A DNA stretch of 64,000 nt, taken from assembly GCF_000308835.1 (NCBI RefSeq), contig NZ_BAGN01000006.1, positions 62,001 to 126,000 of the forward strand, given 5' to 3'. This DNA is from Nocardia vinacea NBRC 16497. Its GTDB lineage: Bacteria > Actinomycetota > Actinomycetes > Mycobacteriales > Mycobacteriaceae. Positions within the stretch are counted from its first letter, which is position 1, and every line of letters starts with the position of its first letter. The notes beneath the pieces were generated by a model. It had not been told where the DNA came from, did not search any database, and worked only from the letters and a program-made list of their open reading frames with translations. A program made the position numbers and the translations under genes. Positions 1 to 8,079 of this stretch are shown piece by piece.

Positions 1-851
1 CATTTCAACCCCCAACAGACTTCCGGTACGAGCAGTCGACCGTTCTCCGTCCGGCCCCCTGCATTGCCAACTACCCCATTGGACGCAGTAGATCATGTAT
101 AGGTTCCACTGGGTAGCAACGTTTTCGATGAATCGAGGGCGACCTGCTGGGTCATCGGTTCTACGCTCTCATCTGCAAACATCTGGTTGCCCTGCAGCGG
201 CTGCGCACCGAGCGGCGGACCGACCGTGGTACTCGGTTCTGTCCGGACCGGACACTAATTTCTCGGCGGTGAGCTGTGGTTTCCACCGCGCGCTGACATC
301 AACCGGTTGTGTTTGCTCGGTTAGACTGCCTATCGTTCTTCTCAACGTGGTTCTTTGGTCCGATCAGGGCCGAATCCGGCGGAATAATCCAGAGACGATG
401 TGCTCGGCTGATCACGTCGACACCTGCACGGGGGACGATAAGCATATGGCTTACCACTGGTATTAAAGACAAACTTGTGGGGATATCCCATGCGCCAGGG
501 TACTGCTGAGGATGAATGCTCTGCCTCAGGAACATAGTTCTACCTGTGACTGCAATGGTGAATGCACCCACTGTGCGGGTGTCCGCATCAGATCCTGGGG
601 CAGGAGCGCAAATAATTTGTAGCAAGATCCGAAATATCTGCAGATCGCAAGGCTGAATATTGCCGATTACCAGGGGTTCTCTAGAAGGCGGTTCTCGTAT
701 AGTCGGAGTCCGAGTGGATTCCTTTTGACGGACGAAAGGGGGCATCGGTAACAAGTTGTCTGGGGTCGGTCGCCGAAGTGTGATACGGGGATGCGCCTGA
801 ATCAAACGCTACCGGCTCTGCTAGTGATAATCTCGACATAGGAGAAAATGC
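1..851. other. Long leader region with no convincing gene
   Basis: The open frames here are short, overlap on both strands and resemble no family I recognise. The base composition is less GC-rich than the rest of the window, like the cluster that follows. The 3' end holds the ribosome binding site AGGAGA at 840-845 for the precursor gene, and a GATAAT hexamer at 826-831 that could be a -10 box, without an obvious -35. The region probably contains the promoter of the RiPP cluster and possibly decayed sequence. Confidence 0.5.
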
Positions 852-1001
852 ATGTCCATCGATACGGCTGTACTACAGAAATCCACGGAGGGATCCGCGG
901 AGCCGATCGTGTTCGAACTTCTGGCCGATGCTGCCGATTTCATTGAGCTGGCTTACCAGCCGGTGTGCTCAGTAGTGTGTTCCGACCCGACCTCGGGCTA
1001 A
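852..1001 (+). CDS. Putative RiPP precursor peptide (49 aa)
   Basis: A short reading frame missed by ordinary length cut-offs. The ATG at 852 lies 6 bases after AGGAGA (840-845). The product has an acidic, hydrophobic leader (Glu17 to Leu33, including FELLADAADFIEL) and a short tail AYQPVCSVVCSDPTSG with Cys39 and Cys43. A leader followed by a Cys-bearing C-terminal core, directly upstream of a DUF692/MNIO enzyme, is the usual layout for MNIO-modified RiPPs. Gln36-Pro37 stands just before the Cys pair, so cleavage after Tyr35 would expose an N-terminal Gln for the cyclase encoded at the end of the cluster. No homologue is known to me; the precursor role is inferred from position, length and composition. 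Confidence 0.75.
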   Translation: MSIDTAVLQKSTEGSAEPIVFELLADAADFIELAYQPVCSVVCSDPTSG

Positions 1002-1041
1002 TGCTCTGACCCGGCCTACTACTTAATAGCCGCTGCAATGT

Positions 1042-1082
1042 GGCGGTGCTTGGCGTAGCCCAAGGTCTGGCCCAGCACCGCC
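1042..1082 (+). promoter_or_regulatory. Stem-loop between precursor and MNIO genes
   Basis: GGCGGTGCT at 1042-1050 pairs perfectly with AGCACCGCC at 1074-1082 across a 23-base loop that can itself fold partly. No T-run follows, so it is not a clear intrinsic terminator. Its place right after a small precursor gene and before the enzyme gene suggests partial attenuation or 3' protection of the precursor message, giving more substrate than enzyme. This role is inferred. Confidence 0.45.
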
Positions 1083-1112
1083 CGTTGTTGCCCTGGATAT
1101 TGGCGGATTTAG

Positions 1113-2861
1113 GTGAGCACTACGAATGGCTTCTCCAAGCAACGGCTGCCCAGATTGGGTGCTGGTTTGGGTTATCGCACAGCGATTCACGACAACATCA
1201 TGCAATCGTTGGACTACATTGATTGGCTGGAAATCATTGCCGACCAGTTCATGCCGCTCAATAACGCCACCCGATTGAGACTAGCTGAGTTCCGCCGCGG
1301 TAGTCCGTGTGTGTCGCACAGCCTGGAATTATCCCTGGCTTCGATCGCGCCGGTGCCGGCGGACTACGGGCAATCGGTCCTGGACATCGCGGAGTTCCTT
1401 GCGGCTCCCTGGTTTTCCGATCATTTGGCATTCAATCGACTCGGGCTGATAAATACCGGTTCTTTCCTACCACCATTCCGCGACCTTTCATCCGTACATC
1501 GGGTCGCGAATCGGGTCCGCAGCTTGCAAGCCAGTGCGGGGCGACCTTTTCTCATCGAGAATGTTGCTGGTGCTATCGATCCAGGCGGCGATTTGGATGA
1601 GGTCGATTTTCTGAATGAGGTCGCCGCGCAGGCTGACTGTGGCATTTTGCTCGATATCGCCAATCTGATCGGTCGTTGCATGAGCTTGGGATGGAATGTC
1701 CTCGATTACCTCGACCGCCTCGATCTGGACCGCGTGACCCAAATCCATGTTGCCGGTGGGAAATGGCAGGAGGGGCATCTCCGCGACACCCACGATCAGC
1801 CCGTCTCTGACGATGTGTGGTCACTGCTGGCTCATGTCGCTGCGCGTACAACTATCAACGCGGTGCTAATTGAGCGCGACGCGAACTTTCCGACCGACTT
1901 CGGAGTACTACTCGCGGAACTGAGCCGCGCCAGGAATATCCTGGCCGATCCACAGGGTTTCGTGCAACCGTTCACGGGTGTACCAGCCATCACCACTCCC
2001 CATGTCGATGTTGCCTCCCAGCAACAGCTTGAAAGCACAGTCGAGCGCGTTGTCCTGGCAGCGGGTGGCGACTTGGACGAGCGGCGTCCTCCGAGCACAT
2101 ACCTCGCCGATGGACAGTGGCGCGAATTGCGCAGGTTCGGTGCCGAGGTCCTGCAAAAACGCAGGCAACTCGTGGATATGGCCTTTCCCGCCACCCTGAT
2201 ACTGCTTGGCCCGAGAAGCGATCAAGCAGCGTTGATCAAAGAGTTCGCTATGCAACATCCGCGGGTGCGTGCCTTCGATGAGGATGTCGGATTCAAGATC
2301 GCCGAGATCAGTCGCTTTTCGAGTTTCGCCGCGGTCATGGCCGAAGCGCGACAGCTGTCGCCGGCAGCGAGGGTGGTGATCTCCTTCGAGGCCGCATTGG
2401 CTGCGGCCACCTTGGTCGAGCTGCCGGGACCCGCTTCCGTCGACTGTCCGACCGATACCTGCGTTGTTACCGACGGCCACTTCCACCTTTGTGCAGCCGC
2501 GACCATCGCGCTGGCCCGTTCGGTGCATCTCGTAAGCGCCGAATTCAACGTAGCGGCGGTCCGTGCTGCCGTGATTGCGCGTCAGGCGGCTTCGCCGGAA
2601 GACCTCGATCGACTGTGCGTCGAGCGTGCCGAGCCGATCGAACTGCTGGTGGCACCGTCAAGCGAGGGAAAGCCTCGGATGTTCCGTTTGGGTAGACAGG
2701 AGGCGACCCTTCTTCAGTCGATCCCGGGAACCGTTCACGTCGACCATGGTGCTCGAGCCGCAATGCCGAAAGATGATTTCGGGCGAAGTCTACTCGCTGC
2801 GGCATTTCGTGCTCGCACGATAGCTATCACTCATTCGATGAATTGTGACGGTCAGGAATGA
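1113..2861 (+). CDS. DUF692/MNIO multinuclear iron oxidase with C-terminal extension
   Basis: 582 residues from a GTG start. Residues about 15-280 are a DUF692 (MNIO, MbnB/TglH-type) TIM barrel, a family that uses two or three iron ions and oxygen to modify Cys or other residues in RiPP precursors. Likely metal-ligand motifs are present: His69, SDHLAF (Asp103, His104), IEN (Glu149, Asn150), LLDIAN (Asp181, Asn184), IHVAG (His212), DTH (Asp225, His227) and IERD (Glu254). Residues about 300-582 form a second region I cannot assign. Stand-alone MNIOs are about 280-300 residues and often need a separate partner, so this may be a fused partner domain (inference). Its stop overlaps the next start (ATGA). 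Probable substrate: the 49-residue peptide encoded just upstream. Confidence 0.85.
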   Translation: MSTTNGFSKQRLPRLGAGLGYRTAIHDNIMQSLDYIDWLEIIADQFMPLNNATRLRLAEFRRGSPCVSHSLELSLASIAPVPADYGQSVLDIAEFLAAPWFSDHLAFNRLGLINTGSFLPPFRDLSSVHRVANRVRSLQASAGRPFLIENVAGAIDPGGDLDEVDFLNEVAAQADCGILLDIANLIGRCMSLGWNVLDYLDRLDLDRVTQIHVAGGKWQEGHLRDTHDQPVSDDVWSLLAHVAARTTINAVLIERDANFPTDFGVLLAELSRARNILADPQGFVQPFTGVPAITTPHVDVASQQQLESTVERVVLAAGGDLDERRPPSTYLADGQWRELRRFGAEVLQKRRQLVDMAFPATLILLGPRSDQAALIKEFAMQHPRVRAFDEDVGFKIAEISRFSSFAAVMAEARQLSPAARVVISFEAALAAATLVELPGPASVDCPTDTCVVTDGHFHLCAAATIALARSVHLVSAEFNVAAVRAAVIARQAASPEDLDRLCVERAEPIELLVAPSSEGKPRMFRLGRQEATLLQSIPGTVHVDHGARAAMPKDDFGRSLLAAAFRARTIAITHSMNCDGQE

Positions 2862-4876
2862 AAATTGTAGCGGTGGTCAAATATCCGCCTATACAAGGCG
2901 GTGTGAGTGCACAGAGTTATTGGCTGTGTCGACGGCTGGCCGAACAGGGAAATCAGGTTACCGTCGTCACCAACGCGGCAGAGGTCGAGCCTGAATATCG
3001 GATGTGGCTCGGCCCCGACGATCTGCGCGACCTTCAGGGTAGCTATCAAACGGGAGGCTCGGTGCGGGTCCTGTGGACCGAGTATTGGGATGAATGGCGC
3101 TGGCACCACATCCCGTCGAGCAATCCGATGCTCTCCAAGCTGGCATCACTGGCGATCGACGCTGTCCGCGCGCAGCAGGCCGACCTGATCCTGTCGTACT
3201 ACCTCGAACCGTACGGCCAGGCCGCCGCAATCGCGGCACAGGCAACCGGCGTTCGCTGGTTGACCAAACATGCTGGGAGTGACCGTTACCGCCTGCTGAA
3301 CAACCCCGAACTCGGTACCTACTACAAGCACGTCCTGCGGGCGGCGGACGGAGTGATCACCACTGGCGATCCTCTGCTCGGGCTGGCTGTCGAGGCCGAC
3401 AAGCTGATCGACGGCCCGGCCGAACAGTACATTCCTCCGCAGTTCTCCAATGGTGCGAAGCCGCTGGACCTCAACGTGGAGATACAGAGATTCGGCGCCT
3501 ACGGTAATGCGGCTGTCACCAACAACGCGCCTCTCTCCGCCGACAAGGCAATTATCGGAGCCTACGGGAAAGTTGGCCGAACGAAGGGCACGTTCGACCT
3601 GTTGGAAGCCTTCGCTCGGTCGCCTGAACTGCGTTCTCGAGCACAGTTGGTCCTGATGTGTGGTGGCCCGCTCATGTCGAAGGTGCGCGAGTTCATCGCC
3701 CGCGAAGGCCTCGATTCGGAGGTCTGGACTATACCGTTCATGCCCCATTGGCGCGTACCTGAGTTCATTCGCGCATGCAAGCTGATATGCTTTCTCGAGC
3801 GACAGTTCGCGATCCCCCAGCACGGTCCGAATATTCTCCATGAGATATCTGCATGCGGCGGGCAGGGTCTGGTCTCGGGTGAAATAGCTGCCAAGAATTC
3901 AACCGAGGTCGCGGAGAACCCGAATATTCACGTAATTCCGGATCCAACCGACATTGCCTTGCTGGCCAAGACTATTCTCCAGTTGGTCGGCAATGAAGTG
4001 CTGCCGACTGTCGACATGGATCGAGTTACGCCCGAAAGGATCGTCACAGCGGACCGGCGTTTGTCGGAACTAGCCACACAGATAGCGGCGTTCGCGAAGA
4101 AACCTATCGGCGAGAATTACCGCTCGTCCGTGACAAGCATTGAATCGCCGAGTGCGGTCGGAAACTATGTAGATGAATTATTGAAGCGCTATGCGCCGAC
4201 AATCGACAGCGTTGCTGGGAATGATATACGACGGCAGATTGCCGACCATGCCTGGCCGCTAGACGCATACTTCTTGACACACGTCGTTGGCGCAGTCGAT
4301 CAGGTGGTGGCGGCCAGGACCGGTCATGCGGATTACGACATCCTGGTCTCGGAATCCGATCTGCTGTGGATGTCATGTGATATCGAGTCCGTACAGGGTG
4401 CTGCCCGATTCAGTCTGCCAATCGGTGCTTTGCCGGATAATATTGCCGCGCCGTCGACATGGTCAGCGCCGGACGGTCGATACAAGCGCTGCTGGCTCAC
4501 TACGAACTCGATTCGCTATCGGCGTTACTCCGCAAACACCGTTCGACACATCCTCGACAAGCGGAAAGCATCTGAGGCGGCGCGTGGAAAGTCGGCGGCG
4601 ACGAATCTCGATGGGCTGGAATCAGGGCAGCGAACACATTCCGTGCTGGTTGTCAAGCAAGGCAATCTCGAAGGGAACTTCATCGTCGTACACGAGTCTG
4701 TTGCGAGTTTCTTGCAGTCATGTGATGGCACTCGCAGTCCGGATGAAATCCTCCGCGGTTTGGCTGACGAATTCTCCGAAGCCGACACCATAGTGTCGGC
4801 GGCGATCGAGAATCTTCAGCGATTCAACATCATCAAAAGTATTTGGTATCCCTTAGCGGGGCCGACGGCATGGTAG
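2858..4876 (+). CDS. Glycosyltransferase (GT4-like) fused to PqqD-like RiPP recognition domain
   Basis: 672 residues, starting inside the MNIO stop (ATGA overlap), so translation is probably coupled. Residues 1 to about 420 look like a GT-B glycosyltransferase: N-terminal MKIVAVVKYPPIQGGVSAQS glycine-rich loop, IGAYGKVGRTKGTFDLLEAF at the start of the C-terminal lobe, and HGPNILHEISACG near the donor site. Residues about 430-590 are unassigned. Residues about 594-665 resemble PqqD/RRE domains (hydrophobic strands, then LQSCDGTRSPDEILRGLADEF and a final helix), which bind leader peptides. The fusion suggests a sugar transferred onto the precursor peptide, on Ser, Thr or Cys. Family calls are by motif; donor and acceptor are unknown. 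Confidence 0.75.
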   Translation: MKIVAVVKYPPIQGGVSAQSYWLCRRLAEQGNQVTVVTNAAEVEPEYRMWLGPDDLRDLQGSYQTGGSVRVLWTEYWDEWRWHHIPSSNPMLSKLASLAIDAVRAQQADLILSYYLEPYGQAAAIAAQATGVRWLTKHAGSDRYRLLNNPELGTYYKHVLRAADGVITTGDPLLGLAVEADKLIDGPAEQYIPPQFSNGAKPLDLNVEIQRFGAYGNAAVTNNAPLSADKAIIGAYGKVGRTKGTFDLLEAFARSPELRSRAQLVLMCGGPLMSKVREFIAREGLDSEVWTIPFMPHWRVPEFIRACKLICFLERQFAIPQHGPNILHEISACGGQGLVSGEIAAKNSTEVAENPNIHVIPDPTDIALLAKTILQLVGNEVLPTVDMDRVTPERIVTADRRLSELATQIAAFAKKPIGENYRSSVTSIESPSAVGNYVDELLKRYAPTIDSVAGNDIRRQIADHAWPLDAYFLTHVVGAVDQVVAARTGHADYDILVSESDLLWMSCDIESVQGAARFSLPIGALPDNIAAPSTWSAPDGRYKRCWLTTNSIRYRRYSANTVRHILDKRKASEAARGKSAATNLDGLESGQRTHSVLVVKQGNLEGNFIVVHESVASFLQSCDGTRSPDEILRGLADEFSEADTIVSAAIENLQRFNIIKSIWYPLAGPTAW

Positions 4877-5007
4877 CTTTGCGGGTCAACTCCGGGGTCT
4901 CGAGGTCTGACTGCCATGTCGGATCCTGAACCAGCGTCTCTGCGACACCATCGCGGCACTGACGGTCGGCCGTGCCTGGATATCCGACATCGGCGGGGTG
5001 GGTAGGC

Positions 5008-6300
5008 GTGACAGATCCCACTGTGTCCGACACGAAACGTAACTTCCGTTTGCTCTGGTCCGGTCAGACCGTTAGCCAGCTCGGCAGCATGGTCACGACC
5101 GTAGCTCTGCCGGTCGCGGCTGTTTCGTGGTTGCACGGATCGACATTGGATGTCGGCTTCATCGGAATGTTGCAGTTTCTGCCAGCTTTGATACTTACTC
5201 TGCCCGTGGGCGCCTGGGTGGATCGCCGAAAGAAACGACCCCTGGTGATCGCAGCAAATATCGGACAAGCATGTGCTATCGGCAGCATACCGATTACTGC
5301 GGCGTGGGGATGGTTGTCCATCTACCAGCTCTACCTCGTGGCGCCGGTCATTGGAATGCTGAGTCTTATATCCCAACTCAGCTCCTCGAGCTATATACGT
5401 ACCCTGGTGCCGAAGGGATCTCTACAGCAGGCGAATTCACGACTGCAGGCCAGCGGATCGGCAGCGCGAGTGGTCGGCCCGGGTATCGGCGGCGTATTGA
5501 TCAGCGCGTTCGGAGCCCCGTTCGCTCTTGCTGCGGACGCCATCAGTTTCATGATTTCAGCAGGAACGCTCAGCGTCATCCGTGCCGAGGAGCCGCCGGA
5601 GTCGCTAGCCCGCCGGGATACGACCTATCTGTCGTCGATCACCGAGGGAATGTCCTTGGTATACCGCGACAGACAACTACGTAGCATCATAATATGCGCG
5701 GCCATTGCCAACCTATGTCTGAGCGCGATCGGCACTGTGGAAATTCCGTACTTGCTCAACGAGATGAATGTCGGCTCGTCTGCCGTCGGTGTTATCGTTG
5801 CGGTCGGCAGCGTCGGTGGAATCATCGGGGCGGCTACGGCCGGTTGGTTGTCGCGTAAAATAGGTGACGGCTGGTCGATCTGGCTGGGGCTTGCAATCTT
5901 GGGTCCATTCGGCGTTTTCTTACCACTGGCTTGGCATGGCACCGGTATTGCCTTTTTTGTCCTGGGTCTGTTTTTCTTGGAATGCGGAATCACCGTTTCG
6001 AGTGTGATAGCGATAACCTTCCAGCAGACATATTGTCCGCACGATATGCTGGCGCGCGTCGGCGCATCCTTCCGGGTTCTGCTTATGGGCACAATTCCGT
6101 TCGGCGCATTGCTCGGCGGTGTAGCAGGCTCGCAGTTCGGCGACCGCAACGCCCTCTGGATTTTTGCGATGGTCAATTTTATCCCAGGAATATTGTGGTC
6201 GCTGAGCGGCGCCAGCCGGCGCCGACACTTGCCCTCCGAGCCTCGGTCGAGCATGGCGGGATCCCACATCGCATCCGGTGAGGTGGCCCATGGTTCGTAA
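5008..6300 (+). CDS. MFS transporter, probable exporter of the cluster product
   Basis: About 430 residues with roughly 12 hydrophobic segments and an N-terminal cytoplasmic stub (FRLLWSGQTVSQLGSMV), typical of the MFS_3/EntS-like exporter group. The loop after helix 2 carries the MFS motif-A variant DRRKKRPLV. The start is uncertain: GTG at 5008 is chosen because hydrophobic homology begins soon after, but GTG at 4972 in the same frame is possible. It lies 131 bases after the glycosyltransferase gene, in the same direction as the RiPP genes. Likely role: export of the mature peptide or self-resistance. The cluster has no peptidase-ABC transporter, so leader removal must be done by another protease. 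Confidence 0.85.
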   Translation: MTDPTVSDTKRNFRLLWSGQTVSQLGSMVTTVALPVAAVSWLHGSTLDVGFIGMLQFLPALILTLPVGAWVDRRKKRPLVIAANIGQACAIGSIPITAAWGWLSIYQLYLVAPVIGMLSLISQLSSSSYIRTLVPKGSLQQANSRLQASGSAARVVGPGIGGVLISAFGAPFALAADAISFMISAGTLSVIRAEEPPESLARRDTTYLSSITEGMSLVYRDRQLRSIIICAAIANLCLSAIGTVEIPYLLNEMNVGSSAVGVIVAVGSVGGIIGAATAGWLSRKIGDGWSIWLGLAILGPFGVFLPLAWHGTGIAFFVLGLFFLECGITVSSVIAITFQQTYCPHDMLARVGASFRVLLMGTIPFGALLGGVAGSQFGDRNALWIFAMVNFIPGILWSLSGASRRRHLPSEPRSSMAGSHIASGEVAHGS

Positions 6301-6342
6301 GGTCTCGTCATGCCAGACTTTTAGATAGCAAGGAGAGACACT

Positions 6343-8079
6343 GTGTGCGGAATTGTAGGCGGTATCGGTGAACTTCGCCCTTTTGCAACTTCAGCGATGT
6401 TGTCGAGTATTGCTCATCGTGGTCCGGACGGTACCGGACTGCATATCAAGCCCAACGTTTCTGTAGGCGCTGCACGGCTGGCGATTGTGGACATCGAAGG
6501 CGGTGCGCAGCCTATATACTCGTCCGACGGTCGACATTGCATCGTTTTCAATGGCGAGATATACAACCACCAACAGTTGCGCGCGTCATTGCAGAGACGT
6601 GGGCGTCACTTCCGGTCGGTCACGGACGGAGAGGTGGTGTTGCAGCAGTTCCTTGAATACGGCCCGCAGGGCCTTCGTGAACTGTCCGGTATGTACGCGT
6701 TCTGTATCACAGGACCGGACTGGCTATTTCTGGCACGCGACCCACTAGGAATTAAACCCCTATACATCTATCGCTCTCCTGATGCCCGAACACTGCTATT
6801 CTCCTCGGAGATCAAGGCGCTGCTGCAATCCCCGGTCCATCGGCCTTCTGTGGATATGACCGCCATAGCGGATTGGCTATTGGTCGGCCATCCGTGTGGC
6901 GACCGGACATTCGTAGAACAAGTTCGGGCAGTGCCGCCCGGAACGGGAATACGAGCGACTATTCATGCCGGTGAACTTCGCTACGAACATATCTCGACTA
7001 CGGAAAATGTCGTACTCAACGTAGCGGAGGGCCGTGATTCCGTAGCCGAGAAAGTCTTCGAACAGGAACTTGTGTCCGCTGTGCGAACGCATATCGAAGC
7101 GGACGTCGAAGTCGGTATCGCCCTGTCCGGTGGAATCGATTCCAGTCTGCTCGCGGCTATGGCACCCCAGCGACTCCGATCCTTTACCGTCGCCGAACGG
7201 GAAGACGACGGTGACCTCACCGGAGCTCGTGCCATAGCTCGATCTTTACGTCTCGACCATCACGAACACCTGATAAACACACAGGATTATTTCGACAACA
7301 TCGTTCGGTCGGTCTTGATCGAGGAACAGCCGGCTGCATTGGGCGGGCTTCCGCTGTATTTCCTATGTTTGACCATGTCGCGTCATGTCAAGTGTGCGGT
7401 CATCGGCGAAGGTGCTGACGAACTCTTCGGTGGCTACCGTGAGTATATGGATCCGGCGCTGTATCTCGATGACTCCTCCAGCAGGCTCCGAATGCTCGCC
7501 GACGCGGGGCTGAGGCCCAGTGACGACGCGTTGGAGCTCGTCGAAATGAAGGCAGCCGCTGGACCGGACCGCGATCGTAGGGTGCACGCTTTTCATGCGA
7601 ATCTCGGTAATACATTGGTTCGTCGACATTTAGAAGTGGTCGACAAGTATTCGATGGCGGTTGGTTTGGAACTCCGCGTCCCGTATTTGGACAACGCGGT
7701 ATACCAGTCGGCAATGGCGGTCCCGGTCGGCGCCAAGGTGGATGTTGAATCGCGAACTCAAAAGGTTCTGCTCCGCGAGTTGCTCCAAAATAGACTCGGC
7801 GCATCCGCGGCGTCCGTGCTCAGGCGTCGGAAGCAAGGCTTTCCGGCGAGCGGAGTGCGCCACGCCGCAAGCTTCGCTCGGTACTGTGAATGCATAGTCT
7901 CCGATGACTACATCAAAGCTCATCCGTTGGGCGTGGCGCTTCCGACGAAGTACATGCTTGTTATGTACGACCTGTTCGAGGAGCTGATGTTGCGCAACGC
8001 CGGATGTCGACCGGTGGGCTTCGACCTGGCCGAGTTCATACGATTGCGCTCCACGAGTCGACAACCCACGGGGGCATGA
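6343..8079 (+). CDS. Asparagine synthetase (glutamine-hydrolysing), AsnB type
   Basis: 578 residues from GTG with ribosome site AAGGAGAG (about 6330-6337). The N-terminal class-II glutaminase domain is intact: after Met removal Cys2 of MCGIVGGIG is the nucleophile, with HRGPDG and FNGEIYN following. The synthetase domain has the PP-loop SGGIDSS (from residue 262), GEGADELFGGY and KYSMAVGLELRVPYLD. It should take the amide nitrogen of Gln and transfer it to an AMP-activated carboxylate. In this RiPP setting it may amidate a peptide carboxylate (Asp45, a Glu or the C-terminus) rather than make free Asn. The intact glutaminase argues against a pure lasso-type cyclase, and no lasso B-protein protease is nearby. 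It overlaps the next gene by ATGA. Confidence 0.85.
   Translation: MCGIVGGIGELRPFATSAMLSSIAHRGPDGTGLHIKPNVSVGAARLAIVDIEGGAQPIYSSDGRHCIVFNGEIYNHQQLRASLQRRGRHFRSVTDGEVVLQQFLEYGPQGLRELSGMYAFCITGPDWLFLARDPLGIKPLYIYRSPDARTLLFSSEIKALLQSPVHRPSVDMTAIADWLLVGHPCGDRTFVEQVRAVPPGTGIRATIHAGELRYEHISTTENVVLNVAEGRDSVAEKVFEQELVSAVRTHIEADVEVGIALSGGIDSSLLAAMAPQRLRSFTVAEREDDGDLTGARAIARSLRLDHHEHLINTQDYFDNIVRSVLIEEQPAALGGLPLYFLCLTMSRHVKCAVIGEGADELFGGYREYMDPALYLDDSSSRLRMLADAGLRPSDDALELVEMKAAAGPDRDRRVHAFHANLGNTLVRRHLEVVDKYSMAVGLELRVPYLDNAVYQSAMAVPVGAKVDVESRTQKVLLRELLQNRLGASAASVLRRRKQGFPASGVRHAASFARYCECIVSDDYIKAHPLGVALPTKYMLVMYDLFEELMLRNAGCRPVGFDLAEFIRLRSTSRQPTGA

Noticed and set aside
1040-1222. Small frames overlapping the precursor-MNIO gap
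   Set aside because: They overlap the start of the MNIO gene in other frames, have no ribosome site and no RiPP-like layout.
4917-5006. 30-codon frame between the glycosyltransferase and MFS genes, considered as a second precursor
   Set aside because: Arg/His-rich with one Cys, poor ribosome site, and it overlaps the MFS start region; it lacks resemblance to the first precursor.
6343-8079. Lasso peptide cyclase
   Set aside because: The protein has the asparagine synthetase family fold, but the N-terminal glutaminase is intact and no lasso protease (B2) or lasso-type precursor (leader Thr, core Gly plus Asp/Glu at 7-9) is present.
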